This document shows, in pieces, positions 32,453 to 44,016 of a stretch of 64,000 bases of DNA; position 1 is the first letter of the stretch; each line of letters begins with the position of its first letter. The notes under the pieces were generated by a model. The model was not told the DNA's origin. It saw only the letters and a program-made list of their open reading frames with translations, and searched no databases. Source of the stretch: Folioceros fuciformis. Taxonomy: Eukaryota > Anthocerotophyta > Anthocerotopsida > Anthocerotales. Location of the stretch: positions 145,182-209,181 of the forward strand of contig JBNGIO010006317.1 of the NCBI GenBank assembly GCA_049999805.1, written 5' to 3'. The position numbers and the translations under genes are program-made.

Positions 32453-34947
32453 TTTCCTGAGCAGAAATTTGCGTAACGACTCCAGCTACACCAACTCGCA
32501 GGCTGCTGTTTCTTCCCCCACAAGGAAAGCTATCCTAGGTCTCAAGTCAAAGACGCCCGCTCAGCGTCTGAGCTCCCAGACTGTATTTCTCCAAGAACAT
32601 CTGCACGGTACGTCGCAGCATAAGAAGAGACAGATGGAACACATCGGTAGTTCCACCCCAGAAACCGTCTAACTCCCCGGGCCGAGGGAAGGAAAGTGCG
32701 CGACACTTTCGACGCGGCCACAACCAACAAGCTTGCCGAGGACAGGTGGGGACACGACAGTACAGGAGGGGCAGGGCCAAGCAAGTCCTATTCCAACTCA
32801 AGCCGGCCTCAGCAGTCAAGATTGGCACAACAGAGAAGAGCAGACAAAGCAAGTGCCGGTGGCTCTTGAAAAATCAGTCCAAGACGCTTGACAAAGGAGG
32901 GGGAGACGCACTTCCCGACGCAGTGCGGCGAGCGAAATTGAAACCCGACGAGTATGGACACTGACACCTAACTACAATTGCGACTCTCCTCCAATCCCTC
33001 CCAGAGAGGGAACAAGGCGCCACGGCACATTTCATGAGAAGAGCAAACAGAAAATGGAGCAAACCTGCTACACGCGGATCGTCGCAACTCCAAAGAATTG
33101 CTCATGAGCGCCTCAAATGAAGCTGTCGTGCAAGCTGGTGGCCTCACTTCCTGCCGTGACTCCAACACCCGAGTCCCCCTCGACTGGAAATTGGACACGG
33201 GCATTCAGGTTCAGCGGCGGGGCCGAATTGAAGCGTCCAACAAGACGCGACAAGAAGGCTGGCAGGCCGGAAGCTCAAGAGGAGGGCGGGGCAGGCAAAG
33301 ACGAAAGACCGCATGTAGGACAAACAAGAATCACCGTCATGGGAGCAAACCCCGGGTGAACCAAGCTACGAGCAACGGTGGAGCGAAGTGCGCAAGAAGA
33401 GGGCAAGGAGTGCGGACCAAGGCAGTCAAAGAAAAGAAGGAGGCCGCGCCGAGGGGCAGCAAGACTCGGGAGCGGGAGCAGGCAAGTTTGATGCCGCGAG
33501 AGGAGGAGAAAGGCGTGTGCTCGCCGGCGAGGTCCGGAGTTCTCAGAGCAGCGGCAGCGGAATACGGAATGGAAGCAAGGGAAGCGAGGTGGCAGAGAAA
33601 GCGAATCCAAGTGACGTCGAGCCAGGAAGCCAAGCAGGGTTGAGAGTCCTCGTGCAGCCAGTCAGAGAAGGGGAATTCCGAGAGGTCCAAGAAGAACGTC
33701 CATCCGTGCCGCTTTCAACCCAGGATCAAAGCGCTGTAGCAGCAAGCAAGCACGGAGGAGAGAGACGAGTGTGGCCAAGCCAGGCCAAGCCAAGCCAAGC
33801 AGCCAGGCTGCATATCCAACCTTCCTACCTTCCTTCCAAGCCCCGACACTTGCCACAAGCATCCCCGCAAGAAGCAGCGAAACTCAACAGGAGCAAGCTG
33901 TACCAACCTGGCACGGAAGACGAGGCCAAATCGCCTCCTCCATCGCCGCTCCACGTAAGTTCGCGTTCCACAGTAGAACAACAACGAGGCAAGGCTATGC
34001 TGGGCAGGGCAAGGCAACGCTAGGCTAGGCTGTATGCCGTCACGCAAGCAAGAAGGCGGGGCCAGCGGGGACGACAAACCCCACAGATCGGAACGCACAG
34101 CCGCAGAGAAAAGCACGGGCGCAGTTGCCGGGGGGCACGTCCTGGAACGTGCGCGTTTCCCTTTGTCTTCTTTACCCCGCCATGGCCCGCTGTGTGGCGC
34201 ACACCTCCATTACCCTATCTGCCCTCTTCAACTGGTAGCCGTCGGGTCGACTAGTGGCCCGACCCCGGCAGTGCCCAACCCAGGCCACACCCAAAACTAA
34301 TATAATTTCACTGACCGGGCGTAACACCGAGGAAAGCAGCAGAGCTGGCTGGCGCCACGCGCATCTGCAGCTCTCGTCTCCTCTGCGCTGCGCTGCTCTG
34401 CTCTGCTCTGAACTGCACTGAGAGTCCGCGTTTCTGGCCGGTTGCTGTATGTATGCCCTTGACAGACGGGTAACCAACGCACTTGACACTTGTGCTTGCT
34501 TGCTTGGTCAAGTGCAAGGCAGCCTGAAACGGGCCGTCCGTCCCGTCCCTTCCCTGGCCCGCATTCATGGTGGCCCGCCTCATCATCTCCCACATTCCCG
34601 CAACACCCGCCCGGCTTGCATATTCCACCTTTCCCAAAAGCCCAACAATGTTTTTCGGATTCCCGTTTACCGTTAAGCTAGATATTCAAAATTCCGAACA
34701 CTCGGCTTAACTTTGGGCACAAGCGTGACACAAGCGTGAGCTAAGTCTCGCTCGCATCCCATCCATCCCATCCTATGTGGTGTCCTGTCGTGTCGTCTCC
34801 TCTCGTCCGTCCGCCTCTTGGAGAGTGGGTATCTGTGCCTTCACTGCAGGATAGACGGGAGTGCTCGTTTTTAGCCAAGGCACATATGGGTTTCCGTGCC
34901 TGGAGACGCAAGAAGCACACAAGAAAGGTGTGAGATTCAAATTCATG

Positions 34948-34978
34948 GTTCCTAAGTGGGTTCCTTAGGAACCCGCTT
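34948..34978. repeat. Overlapping inverted repeats (two alternative hairpins)
   Basis: AAGTGGGTTCC at 34954-34964 pairs with GGAACCCGCTT at 34968-34978 (11 bp, one G-T pair, 3-base loop). GGTTCCTAA at 34948-34956 pairs perfectly with TTAGGAACC at 34965-34973. The two stems share bases and exclude each other. Confidence 0.7.
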
Positions 34979-35680
34979 CTGCTTTTCCCGCAACAGCGTC
35001 CGCTACGAAACAGAAGCGCTTCGGATTTAATGCTGTGGTTTACGGCATAATCAGGTGATGTGGTGTACTGCGCTTGGAGGATTAGTAATGAGGTGGGCTT
35101 TTGTTTGCGTAAACTGGGGCATCATGTTGCCAAGCGTGAGGGCAGCGCAGCGCAGTGCAGGGCAGGGATCTTCAAGAACAAGAAGGAAGCCAGAAGCCCG
35201 CATGAATTAAACATACTCTTGTATGTCTGCGGAGACAGGCACGACAGACCCGGATTTCGTCACAGAAAGTTGGAGTTTATTTAAGAGAGGCGAGGAGGGC
35301 GAGCAGGCAGCCTTGATGGCCACGTTGTGGGGATCCGGATTTCCGTAAAAGGCTGCGGGCGGCAGCGAGAAAAGGGAGGCAGGTCCGCCGGACATGCATA
35401 GTCGTTGCACGCCGGGGGAACGAGGGGAACAAGTGTTGGCCATGAAAACGCGGACGGCCCCCAGCCTGGCTTGGCCTCTCCTCGCCTTGCCCCATCATGC
35501 ATCCTCATGCCATGCATTCGCCATGACAACACCCGATTTCAACATTATCCCGCAGTAACTGCCAAAGATCCACGGCGCGTGAAACATGAAACGTGAAACA
35601 TGTACAGACGGGACCGGGAACCGGGGAACAACCGGGCCCGCCAGACCTAACCCGCACCAAACGGAACCCAACCTAACCTA

Positions 35681-35740
35681 ACCCAGCCTGACCTAACCCG
35701 ACCCAGCCTGACCTAACCCGACCTTCCTTGACCTGACTGG
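35681..35740 (+). repeat. 20-bp minisatellite with telomere-like CCTAACCC units
   Basis: The 20-mer ACCCAGCCTGACCTAACCCG is present twice in exact tandem (35681-35720), followed by a diverged third unit and preceded by CCTAACCTAACCC-like sequence from about 35646. The CCTAACC core resembles telomeric DNA but lacks the CCCTAAA heptamer of plant telomeres. Confidence 0.8.
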
Positions 35741-37369
35741 AAAGGTACTGTAGCGACAGTACGTAGCTAGCTAGTTCCCCTCCTCCAGGTCGGGTTGAGT
35801 AACAGAACAGGCCACCGACTCGCCTTCCCAAACGGATTCCCGACTCTTCCGTGGGTTTGAACGGCGTGTGGCCGCGCCCGCTGGTCGCGGGAGCCAAGTT
35901 AAGAATACAAACCCGGATTACGCGTGCGGTAACGGAAAGATAACCAGACTGTAAGCAGGCAGCGGCCCCACCTAACCCTATCCCAATCTTTGTTGGGGCT
36001 AAATTGGCGTAAAGGATGGCGGGTGGGGCCGGCGGCCGGCCGCCAGCACGGGTCTTGAATGGGGTTCTGGATGCTTCCCTTCGCCGTCCCTTCTCTTCCC
36101 TTCTCCCGTCCCATGCCTTTCCTTTTCCCTTTTCCTTTCCCTGATATATATATAGATATATATGTACACACAGTACATGGTCCATGAACCGTCTCGTACT
36201 GCGTACACGTACAGGAAAAGGTATTGTATTGTGCGGCCGGCCGCGGCTACACGCTTTTGCTCTGACTCCCACGAGAACGTACAGTACAGGGAGATATGTA
36301 CTGTACACCGTATCGGGGGTTGCGAGACCGTATTTTGTGGGCAACGAGGTGCTGCTGCCACTGCAGTTTTGGTGTCGTGCGAGTCGAGGGTGTTTCTTGT
36401 TCTTGACTTGCGCATCTCGGGTTTAGAGCTTTCGATCGAGGACCCGGGGCCCGGGTCTCAGCCAATGCCGACTACTCCTCCGCCACGCCCGCCCACTGCT
36501 CCTTGCTCCTCCGCACAGTCCAAGTTTCTATGTACTCTGACGGACCACTGTGGCACTGAACCTTGAAGCTGGCCAGCCAGGGAGGAAGAAGAAAAGAAGT
36601 CTATGAGAGACAGTCAGAGGAGGGAAGAGACATTCGTCATGGCAGATTCTCATGGCGCCAAGTGGTAGCCTGCCTGCAGGGTATAGGAAGCCGGTCGCAC
36701 CAGGGCAGACGCGCTCTCGGAGGAGGACAGGGCACCAGCCCTTGTGAGCAAGTGCATGTACCGACAGGTGGTGGTGCATTAGGGTTTGAAGTGTGAGCTT
36801 TTTGAACTGCGGGGAGGGAGGGACGGAGGGAAGGAGGAAGGATAGGGCTGGTTCTGGGGGCTCGGTCCGGGCGGAAGTTGGGCAGAGTGCGAGAGCTCGG
36901 GGACCGAGCAACGGGCCCCCCGGACCAGCGGTCGCCCGAGGCTGACGAGGGGGTCTCTGTCGGGTAGTGGAAGTCGAGAAAGGGGTCTGGTCTGGCCTGG
37001 CCTGGCACACGAGCCATGGATTTTTGAAAACGGAAGATTGTGGTGAGGAGAGGTGATGAGAGTCTGTGCAGAGAGAGCAGCCGGGAGTGCCGGGTGGACC
37101 ATGGCAGGCCAGGGGGAGCCCGGAAACGGAGTTGAGATATGGAGCGCTGCCGGCTTCCGACCCGCCGGGTCCTCCGCCGGCCAGTGACCCTGGGCTGCAC
37201 AGTTGCATTCAATGGCCATTAAAACTTGAATGCCGGCAGCAGCCGGCCTGGCACTCTGCAGCTTTGCTTGGCTGATGTGCAAACAAACGATTACCCGCAC
37301 CATATACTAATGCTCAATGTACTTGAGGTGATCTCTCGGGGCTGGCGCCCTACCGCCGGGCGCCGCCCT

Positions 37370-37395
37370 CGTGACCGCGCCAACCCGCGGTCACG
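37370..37395. repeat. Perfect inverted repeat CGTGACCGCG with a third direct half-site
   Basis: CGTGACCGCG (37370-37379) and its exact reverse complement CGCGGTCACG (37386-37395) are separated by six bases. A further GTGACCGCGG follows at 37403-37412. Three copies of one nine-base word in 43 bp is more than expected by chance even in GC-rich DNA. Confidence 0.7.
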
Positions 37396-38843
37396 GGCCC
37401 AAGTGACCGCGGTACAGTACATGGCACCCGGGGCCCTTATTGCTTGCTGCCCCTCCCGGGGTTTCTACCCCACAGCCCAGTGCTCCTGCCGCTGCCACCC
37501 TGCCACACTGTCACCCTGCTCAACGTCCTGTGCCTGCGATTGTGAGTCACGACCTGACCGCTCGACGCGGTTAAGATAACGGGGGTTAGGCCGGGGTGGT
37601 TGCTGCCGTGCTGCACACTCCAGCTGTGCCACGTCCGACGCGATGGTGGCGACATTGGAGATACAGGACAGACCGATCCGGGCTGTTTGATGCCATCTCC
37701 GCACGTCGGGCCCGAGAGCACTGTGTGCCAGACAGGGATTCGCTGGAAGGGATTTGTGCGGCCAAAATTAGGGACGGCGGCACGAACCGCCAGATTTGGA
37801 GGCTGGTGCGTGAGAGGTGGAAGTTTTAGCTGAGGTCTGGAGTCGGGAAGGGAGGCGGCATGTTTGCATGCGCGTGAGAGGATGAGGTGGATCCACATCC
37901 GGACGGACACGAGGAGCACAGCTCCTTGCTGCCTGCTGCTTGCTGCTTGCTGCTTGTGTTGTTGCTTTCTTTCTTCATTGTTCCCGGACTACAATATACT
38001 GCCCGCACCAGCTGTTGCCGTCCTGCTAGTTGTGCGATCCTTTCGGGACAGTTGGTGAGGACCGGGTGAGAACTTGGTGTGTAAGAAGTTTCCGTGATTC
38101 AGTTGAATTGAGCCTGTGTTGCATGCAGTGCATGCCTGTGTACATATGTGTGACTGGAGTGTGTTGCGTTTATGGGTGTGCGGATATATATGTACATACA
38201 ATGCTTCTGCCAGATGTGTACAGCCCTGGGATGCAAGTGATCAGTCTGCAGTGTTGCAGACTTTTAAAAGGAGAGCTATATCAGGTCGGACCTGTTCCAG
38301 GAGGAGGTGAAACCAGCTGGCTGCAACTGTAGCATGTGAGGTCGGGATCGGATCTGGGATATGTCGTATGGTGTACTGGTGCTTCCACTTGCAACAGTCT
38401 TTCAGGGGGCACTCGTTTGCTGGACACTGCCAATTCGCAGATGAGGGATGGAGTCGGAGGAGAGGGATTGCGTGTGAGATGAGAGCATTGTTCACTTCAG
38501 AAAGAAATGTTAATTTTAGGGTCACAACTGTAAGTCCCTGGGCTTTGCTGGCCAATGTACTTGAAAGTGTACAAGAGCCTCGAGTCAGGGCTTCCTGTGC
38601 TCTAGGGAAGCTTCGGTGACTGTCGGCATGTATGTACGCCGGCAGGTATCAGTACCATTAAGACAGTCGCTTTCACCAGTTCAAATCAAATTTTCTGTTT
38701 CCCTTTGGTACAAAAGCTCCCGGCACCAGCAATACATAGTTTGTTGTGGGACTGCCATGGGCACACGCAACCTGTCTCAATGACTTGTTGGACACGCTCC
38801 ATGCCGTCCCACAGACCGAACCACGGAATTTAGGACACGCGAA

Positions 38844-40634
38844 TTAGGATCCGGCAGCACAGTCCCACCGGGTTGCGAGAGCAGGAAGCCTTTCCTGAAT
38901 CACCTTCCACACGCTCTGCAGTTCCTCGTCTGCGGCCTTGAGCATCTGTATCATCCTGCGCAGGAGAACCGGTTTGCTGTCTCCCAGGCACTTCTTAGCC
39001 ACATTCATGTACTGGTATATCTCGTCTGGGCTGAGGGTGGATAAGAGATTGGGGAGTAGATGGGAATGAGATGACTCCATCACACACAAAGATTTTGTAA
39101 CCAACACTTCCTGATGCTTTACTCCTAGTCCCGCCTGTTGCAGTACAGGTAGTAGCTTGCTTTCCTCCTCCTCAAAGTGATCTGTAGTTTGCTCCTGCAT
39201 GTCATTCCACGTAAGATGAAAGCCATCCAAGTGCTGAGCAAATTTACCACGAATTTCAGCAATATGCACAAAGGCTGCCAACCACAGTTGCCTCCGTATG
39301 TCATATAGTTTGTTACCCAAAACTTTCGCAGACGGATGGCTAGAGCGTGAAGGGCCTCATCACGAACAGGGCTGCGCATTTCCAGAGCAGCTATTGACTT
39401 GATATCCTCTCGAATGCCATTCATGATGGGGAGCTGTCTTGCATGTTCATTGTCAGCCATCTGGGTAACACCTGCGACCAGAGCTTGTCAGCCTCCAGCA
39501 ATTTACTTGTTCAGGAGGAAAATGCAAGCCCTGCTGCACCAGACGATGTATCACATTTAACGCTTAGCATGAACCTACCAACCTGACTCAACACTTAGCA
39601 TGAACCTACCAACCTGACTCAACATTCTCCAGCGCAGGGAAAACAAATCTCTCCTCCATCTGTGCATGTTCCTGCATGATCTCCACGAGCTGACCATACT
39701 TTTTTGACAGGAGTCTCATCTGGCTTAGGCCCTGTTGCTGGTTTGTTGCCACCAGACCCTGTTTCCGACCCGCTAGCTCATCAGCAAGCTGCACAACCCT
39801 ATCCAAGTGAGCCAATATGCTCTTATGCTGCAAAGTTATGACGATCAGCACCGGTGGAGGAGCTCCGTCCAACAGCGTTTTGGCAATGGACAACTTCAAC
39901 ACAGCGATGTCCAACTTCACCGGAATATGCACCGAAAAACTCTCCATCTTCTTGCTATACGACAGTAGACGAGAGTAACTGGAGCTGATTTCTATTCCCC
40001 GGAAATACGTGAGAAGCTGAACCAGATCTAGGAACGGAATCAAGTACACATCAGTCATGGTAAACTGGGATCCAAAGAAGAACGGGCCTCCTTCACCGTT
40101 CAACCACATGGCATGGTCCAGCCTTCCAAACACTGCATCCAACCTCGGCACAAGCTCCTGCTGACTGGCCTCGCTCCCATCACACAAAAGCTGGCTCACT
40201 AGCGGGCTGAACTTGTCCCGGACATAGGATGTCCACTCTCGGACAGGTCCTTCAACATCTCCGGAGGGAATCAAGGGCGGCTCCCTGAACGTCTCATCTA
40301 TGTACTCAATTATGGCATCTGGAGATCCCTTCACCATCCGTTCTCCATGCTGCAAGGCCAGAACCTTCTGGCTAGTTCTTGCAGCGCCCACCCAATCAAA
40401 GTTGAACCAATTCTCAGTCCCAGGCTCCCAAGCTTGCTCAAATTTTACTCCCTTAGCTTGAATTGCCAGACGGACTCTTGCCGTGAAAGGACACAACCTG
40501 AAGCCAAACAGCCGATTCTGATTGGGAATCACAGGCTGCTGAGCCTTCGCAGAAGCTGGAATGTTAGCTGATGCTTTCTGATTTTCAGGCTTGATGCAAT
40601 CAGATTTTGCCTGCTTCGCCAAGCATGAACCCAT
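38844..40634 (-). CDS. Glutathione S-transferase fused to two hemerythrin domains (GST hemerythrin class)
   Basis: Three exons: 40634-39614, 39471-39317 and 39194-38844, encoding 508 residues. MGSC at the start fits N-myristoylation of Gly2 with a palmitoylable Cys4, suggesting membrane attachment. The thioredoxin-like GST domain (about 40-115) has FRLCPFTARVRLAIQAKG with Cys48 in the catalytic position, as in Cys-type GSTs; the helical GST domain follows to about 240. Hemerythrin module 1 (about 262-340) has QHKSILAHLDRV and QEHAQMEERFVFPAL. Module 2 is rebuilt by splicing: EHARQLPIMNGIREDI, then RLRKFW joined to EQTTDHFEEEESKLLP. His/Glu spacing suits a di-iron site. GST-hemerythrin fusions form a class described in Physcomitrium. 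The substrate is unknown; redox or iron/oxygen sensing is inference. The exon 2 donor was placed by the restored FWEQTTDHFEEEE text. Confidence 0.9.
39563..39624 (-). repeat. Perfect 31-bp tandem duplication copying a splice donor
   Basis: CTTAGCATGAACCTACCAAC plus CTGACTCAACA occurs twice with no mismatch (39563-39593 and 39594-39624). On the minus strand each copy contains GTTGAGTCAG/GTTGGT, so the exon 1 donor of the GST-hemerythrin gene is present twice, 31 bp apart. Confidence 0.95.
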
Positions 40635-41457
40635 TGTCTCCTTTCGCTCACCTCCTGACTATGTACACCTCCCAAACCTCCGACCTCTCCGTTGCAGCGT
40701 CGTTCTGCATGCAAGATTGCCTTATCTTTCTCCACAGTAGCTCAGGCAACTACGTACATTTCTTTCCCCCAATGCGCCATGGCTAATCTACATCCTGGAA
40801 TTCTACATCACAAAACAATTTGCATCATGCGCACATTGGCCACTGAAGATTGGCAAAGAAATCCAAGATGGCTCTCCCGCCAAACTTTGAGCTCTTCAAG
40901 TAATGATTTGTTTGTTGGTTGGCACGTGGTCAGACTTCCATCCGGCCGGAGGTGCGTATGTTGTAGGAAATTATTTTTCCTAACGTGTATTTACGCCTAC
41001 TTGGTACCCATTAGCTTCTGGTGATAAAGTAATGTAAACAAAAAGCTTTTTACAAGCCTCTATATTTACCAAACTAAAAGTTAAAATTATCTATTTTTAA
41101 ATGGATCACAAGGGCCAAAAAGAGGGCCCTAAAATTGTAGTGGTGAGGAGTACTTTGGAGCTACCGATGACAATTGTGGGAGAAATTTTTGGATACTTAG
41201 TGTTAAATGACTCTTTCTAAGGCAATATTATTCGAGCAAGATCTTGAGCAACATGCATATATTCATATGGGCAGACGAAGACGGGCTCACCTTAGGATGA
41301 GTCTTCGTGATCATAGCTTTCAAGCACCACATCTTGGATACCCACAAAATGGAGGAAGAGACCCAAAAACAAAGTTCAAGCCATGGTCTAGCTAAGCTTT
41401 CTCTACATTTAGTCATCATAAGACATTCTTTTGCACATTTTTGGCTTCATACACATG

Positions 41458-42310
41458 CATTGAGTCCTCTTAAATCTAATGCACTCATCCTTGAAAACGC
41501 ATTGTAAACATTGAGTTCTCTTAAATCTAATGCATTCATTCATTCTTGCAAACGCATTGTAAGCACAGTTTCGGCAAAGCTCTCTCAGCATGCGGGCCTT
41601 TATACAAATCTAAAACATCTTCTCACATTAAGGATTGTTTTTGCAAAGGGAGCAATGTTTCACACGGATAAATAAACTTAGGAAAGGTGGAAGGAAATGT
41701 TTCTTTTTAGGTGGGTGGCAATTGCATTGTTCTTTGGGACGAACTTTATAATAATAAGAGGATGCTTTTTTCTTGACCTCCCTAATACCCAACAACTTGG
41801 TGATAGTTCTCTTCAAGTGAGTGGAAGTTGCATTGTTATTTGTGACTAACTCTACATTAATAAAAGAATGCTTTTTTCATAACTTCCCTAATACCCAACA
41901 ACTTGGTGTGAAATGACCTATAGAATAAGCCAAACTTTGATAAAAGGATGAGGTACAAGTGTTAATTGGCCTAATGAAGAATCATTGTTGTCTCATTGCT
42001 CTCTAAGGCCAAAACAAGAGGATGAGTATTTACAATTGATGGTCGAACTAAATCCTAATGAATGAATGGCCGTCATGGAACTAAAAGAATTGATGTATAT
42101 CATTGAAAAAGAGACACAAAATTTCATCTACCCCAAAGATGACTAGGAACAACCCACAGAGGGCCAAAGGCTAAAAGAGAGACTAGGCCTCTCCAAGATG
42201 CTCCCAAAATGATATGATGTGAAATAACAAAAGCCTACTCTATAACTACAACATGCTCCCAAAATGTCATGATGCGAAATAACAAAAGCCTTCTTTATAA
42301 CCACAACATG
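41458..42310 (+). repeat. Cluster of imperfect two-copy tandem duplications (51, ~107 and 55 bp periods)
   Basis: CATTGAGTCCTCTTAAATCT at 41458 recurs at 41509. The block ending CCCTAATACCCAACAACTTG near 41803 recurs ending near 41907. ATGCTCCCAAAATG at 42198 recurs at 42253, with a partial third copy at 42308. Identity between copies is roughly 80-90%, so ages differ. Confidence 0.75.
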
Positions 42311-42696
42311 TGCCCAAAGAATCGCTTGCACTTGGTGCTATTCTAAAGAATGCATCGATCAACACTCTTTGCAAATCGATGGATACATGATGTCGAAAGA
42401 AGGCCACCACCAAGGAAAGAGGAAGAAACCCTTTCCTTTTACTTTGATATACCTTAAAGTTTGACACTCCTTGATGAGCCTTAACAAGTCTATGCCCATG
42501 GCACCATGGGTCTCGAAAGTAAGGGGGATGATGAGGGGGATGAAAATATGCTCTACGAGTGAATACTTATTGACTTTGGCACTCACACGACTCTTAGCTA
42601 CACATCCTAGGGGTTGATGATAAAATGCTCACGAATGGAATCCCTAGTGGAATCCATGACAACCACATTAATGACACAAATATGTTCCCCTTGTGA

Positions 42697-42758
42697 GAAA
42701 AAGGTTGGCGCTAAACAAAACTCCATTGAAAAAGGTTGGCGCTAAACAAAACTCCATT
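42697..42758 (+). repeat. Perfect 31-bp tandem duplication
   Basis: The 31-mer beginning GAAAAAGGTTGGCGC and ending CAAAACTCCATT is repeated without a mismatch at 42697-42727 and 42728-42758, so the event is recent. Confidence 0.95.
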
Positions 42759-44016
42759 GTACGAAGTGCATGAAAGTACAAGGAAAACCACAGTCCCTAT
42801 CCATTGAGAACATGACATTCTAGATTGCATTATGGGTGGCAATGTGCTACTCTCTAGGAGGAGAACATGGTAGATAGGATCATGTGTTGACAATGGTAGC
42901 CCCACAATTGCATATAGAGACAAAAAGGTAGTTGCTAGTGCAATTTGAAACACTTTGAACACAAAGTTGAGTCAAAAGTCAAGAGCTTGCACTTTCACCT
43001 AATTAAGAGCGAATATAAGCCTGGAAAGATATAAGGATGGATGAGTATATGGTTAATGCCTAGGTGTATTGCTTTTCTAGGAGGAGATATGACGACCCCT
43101 CCACCTTTCCCTACAAACGGAGGTGAAAGGAGGCCATGCTTCTCAAGCCTCCAAAAGTAAATAGTGCTTCACTTGCTTGAGAGACACCTATAAAGGAAAA
43201 CCCTTTTTCTCAACTCTGAAGATGAAGTCCCCAAAAAATGAGAGGAGGGGAATTTTGGAGTAAAAAATGAGAAGCTAAATTTGGAGTTAAGAAAACCCAA
43301 CTACCGAGGAAAGCAAGTGGGCATAGGCCCCATGGCTGAAAGGCCAATACCTTGAAGGTGCCAGCTTTTGAGACTTCATAAAAAAGCTAGATTGAATTCC
43401 TTGGGACTTGATAAGGAAGATAGAAAGGTAACAGAATTCTAGTGAGATAATTTGGACACCACACAAAGCAGGAAACCTAACTAAATCCTAATCCGGCCCT
43501 AATGAGCACTGTATGGAGAAATTTTATCAAAACTTTGAACCATGGTGCATCCCAATTGATAGTGTACGTTGGTGGTTGGAGAAAGAGCGTGTGTTGGTAC
43601 ATAAGGAAGACCAAAAAGGTAAGAGATGCTTGCACATATCCAGCCATACCAATGAACGAGAGTTGCCCATCTTCCAATTCTGGCACCCACCTTTGACAAG
43701 GTTGTGACAGGCCCGTAACACAACTGTCCGGACGTCCTTCTTCCACTCATGGCTGGAAGGGGAACTGTCATCCCGGTACACATTAAGTCTCTGCTTTGGA
43801 GGTGGTAAGCTATATAAATAAACATGAAATAAGGATTCGTCATTGTGACGGACAAATTTTGGGTACTCATTTGCCCAGTGTCCATGACCTTTGCCAAGTC
43901 GACAATCTAGCACAATATTCAGAACATGATGCGCAGAGGCCAGGCATTTAGCGTTCCTGGAGAGGTTCACAGGGCACAAAAATTCCACAAAAGTGTGCGA
44001 TTGGACGGCCAAATAC

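Larger units (their letters stand above)
32453..38843. other. Long GC-rich gene-free stretch with minisatellites and palindromes
   Basis: No protein family is recognisable on either strand over 6.4 kb, although GC-richness leaves many chance frames of 60-230 codons. The left end (32453 to about 33100) is the RopGAP promoter side. Notable small structures are CCAAG pentamers at 33775-33800, CTGCT/CTCTG runs at 34378-34420, overlapping inverted repeats at 34948-34978, a 20-bp minisatellite at 35681-35740, two GC palindromes near 36031 and 36233, a polypyrimidine tract followed by TATATATATAGATATATATG at about 36060-36165, and a GTGACCGCG inverted repeat at 37370-37395. It could carry a long noncoding transcript; nothing in the sequence proves one. 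Confidence 0.45.
40635..43490. other. AT-rich repeat island upstream of GST-hemerythrin gene
   Basis: To about 41000 this is ordinary sequence and holds the promoter. From 41020 to 43450 it is AT-rich, without recognised protein, and unusually full of two-copy tandem duplications: 51 bp from 41458, about 107 bp from 41711, 55 bp from 42198 (two full copies and a third start at 42308) and a perfect 31-bp pair at 42697-42758. It is probably decayed transposon or satellite-like DNA. Confidence 0.5.

Noticed and set aside
35640-35740. Interstitial telomere sequence
   Set aside because: Units are CCTAACCC-like within a 20-bp minisatellite and lack the CCCTAAA plant heptamer.
33098-37303. Many frames of 100-230 codons on both strands in the GC-rich desert
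   Set aside because: High GC lowers stop frequency; overlapping frames on both strands, low-complexity composition and no recognisable domains.
43527-44012. Zinc-knuckle (C-x-x-G-x-G-H-W-A) and GRF-like text on the minus strand, as in topoisomerase III tails
   Set aside because: The Cys spacing is broken and the two motifs fall in different frames; too weak to annotate.
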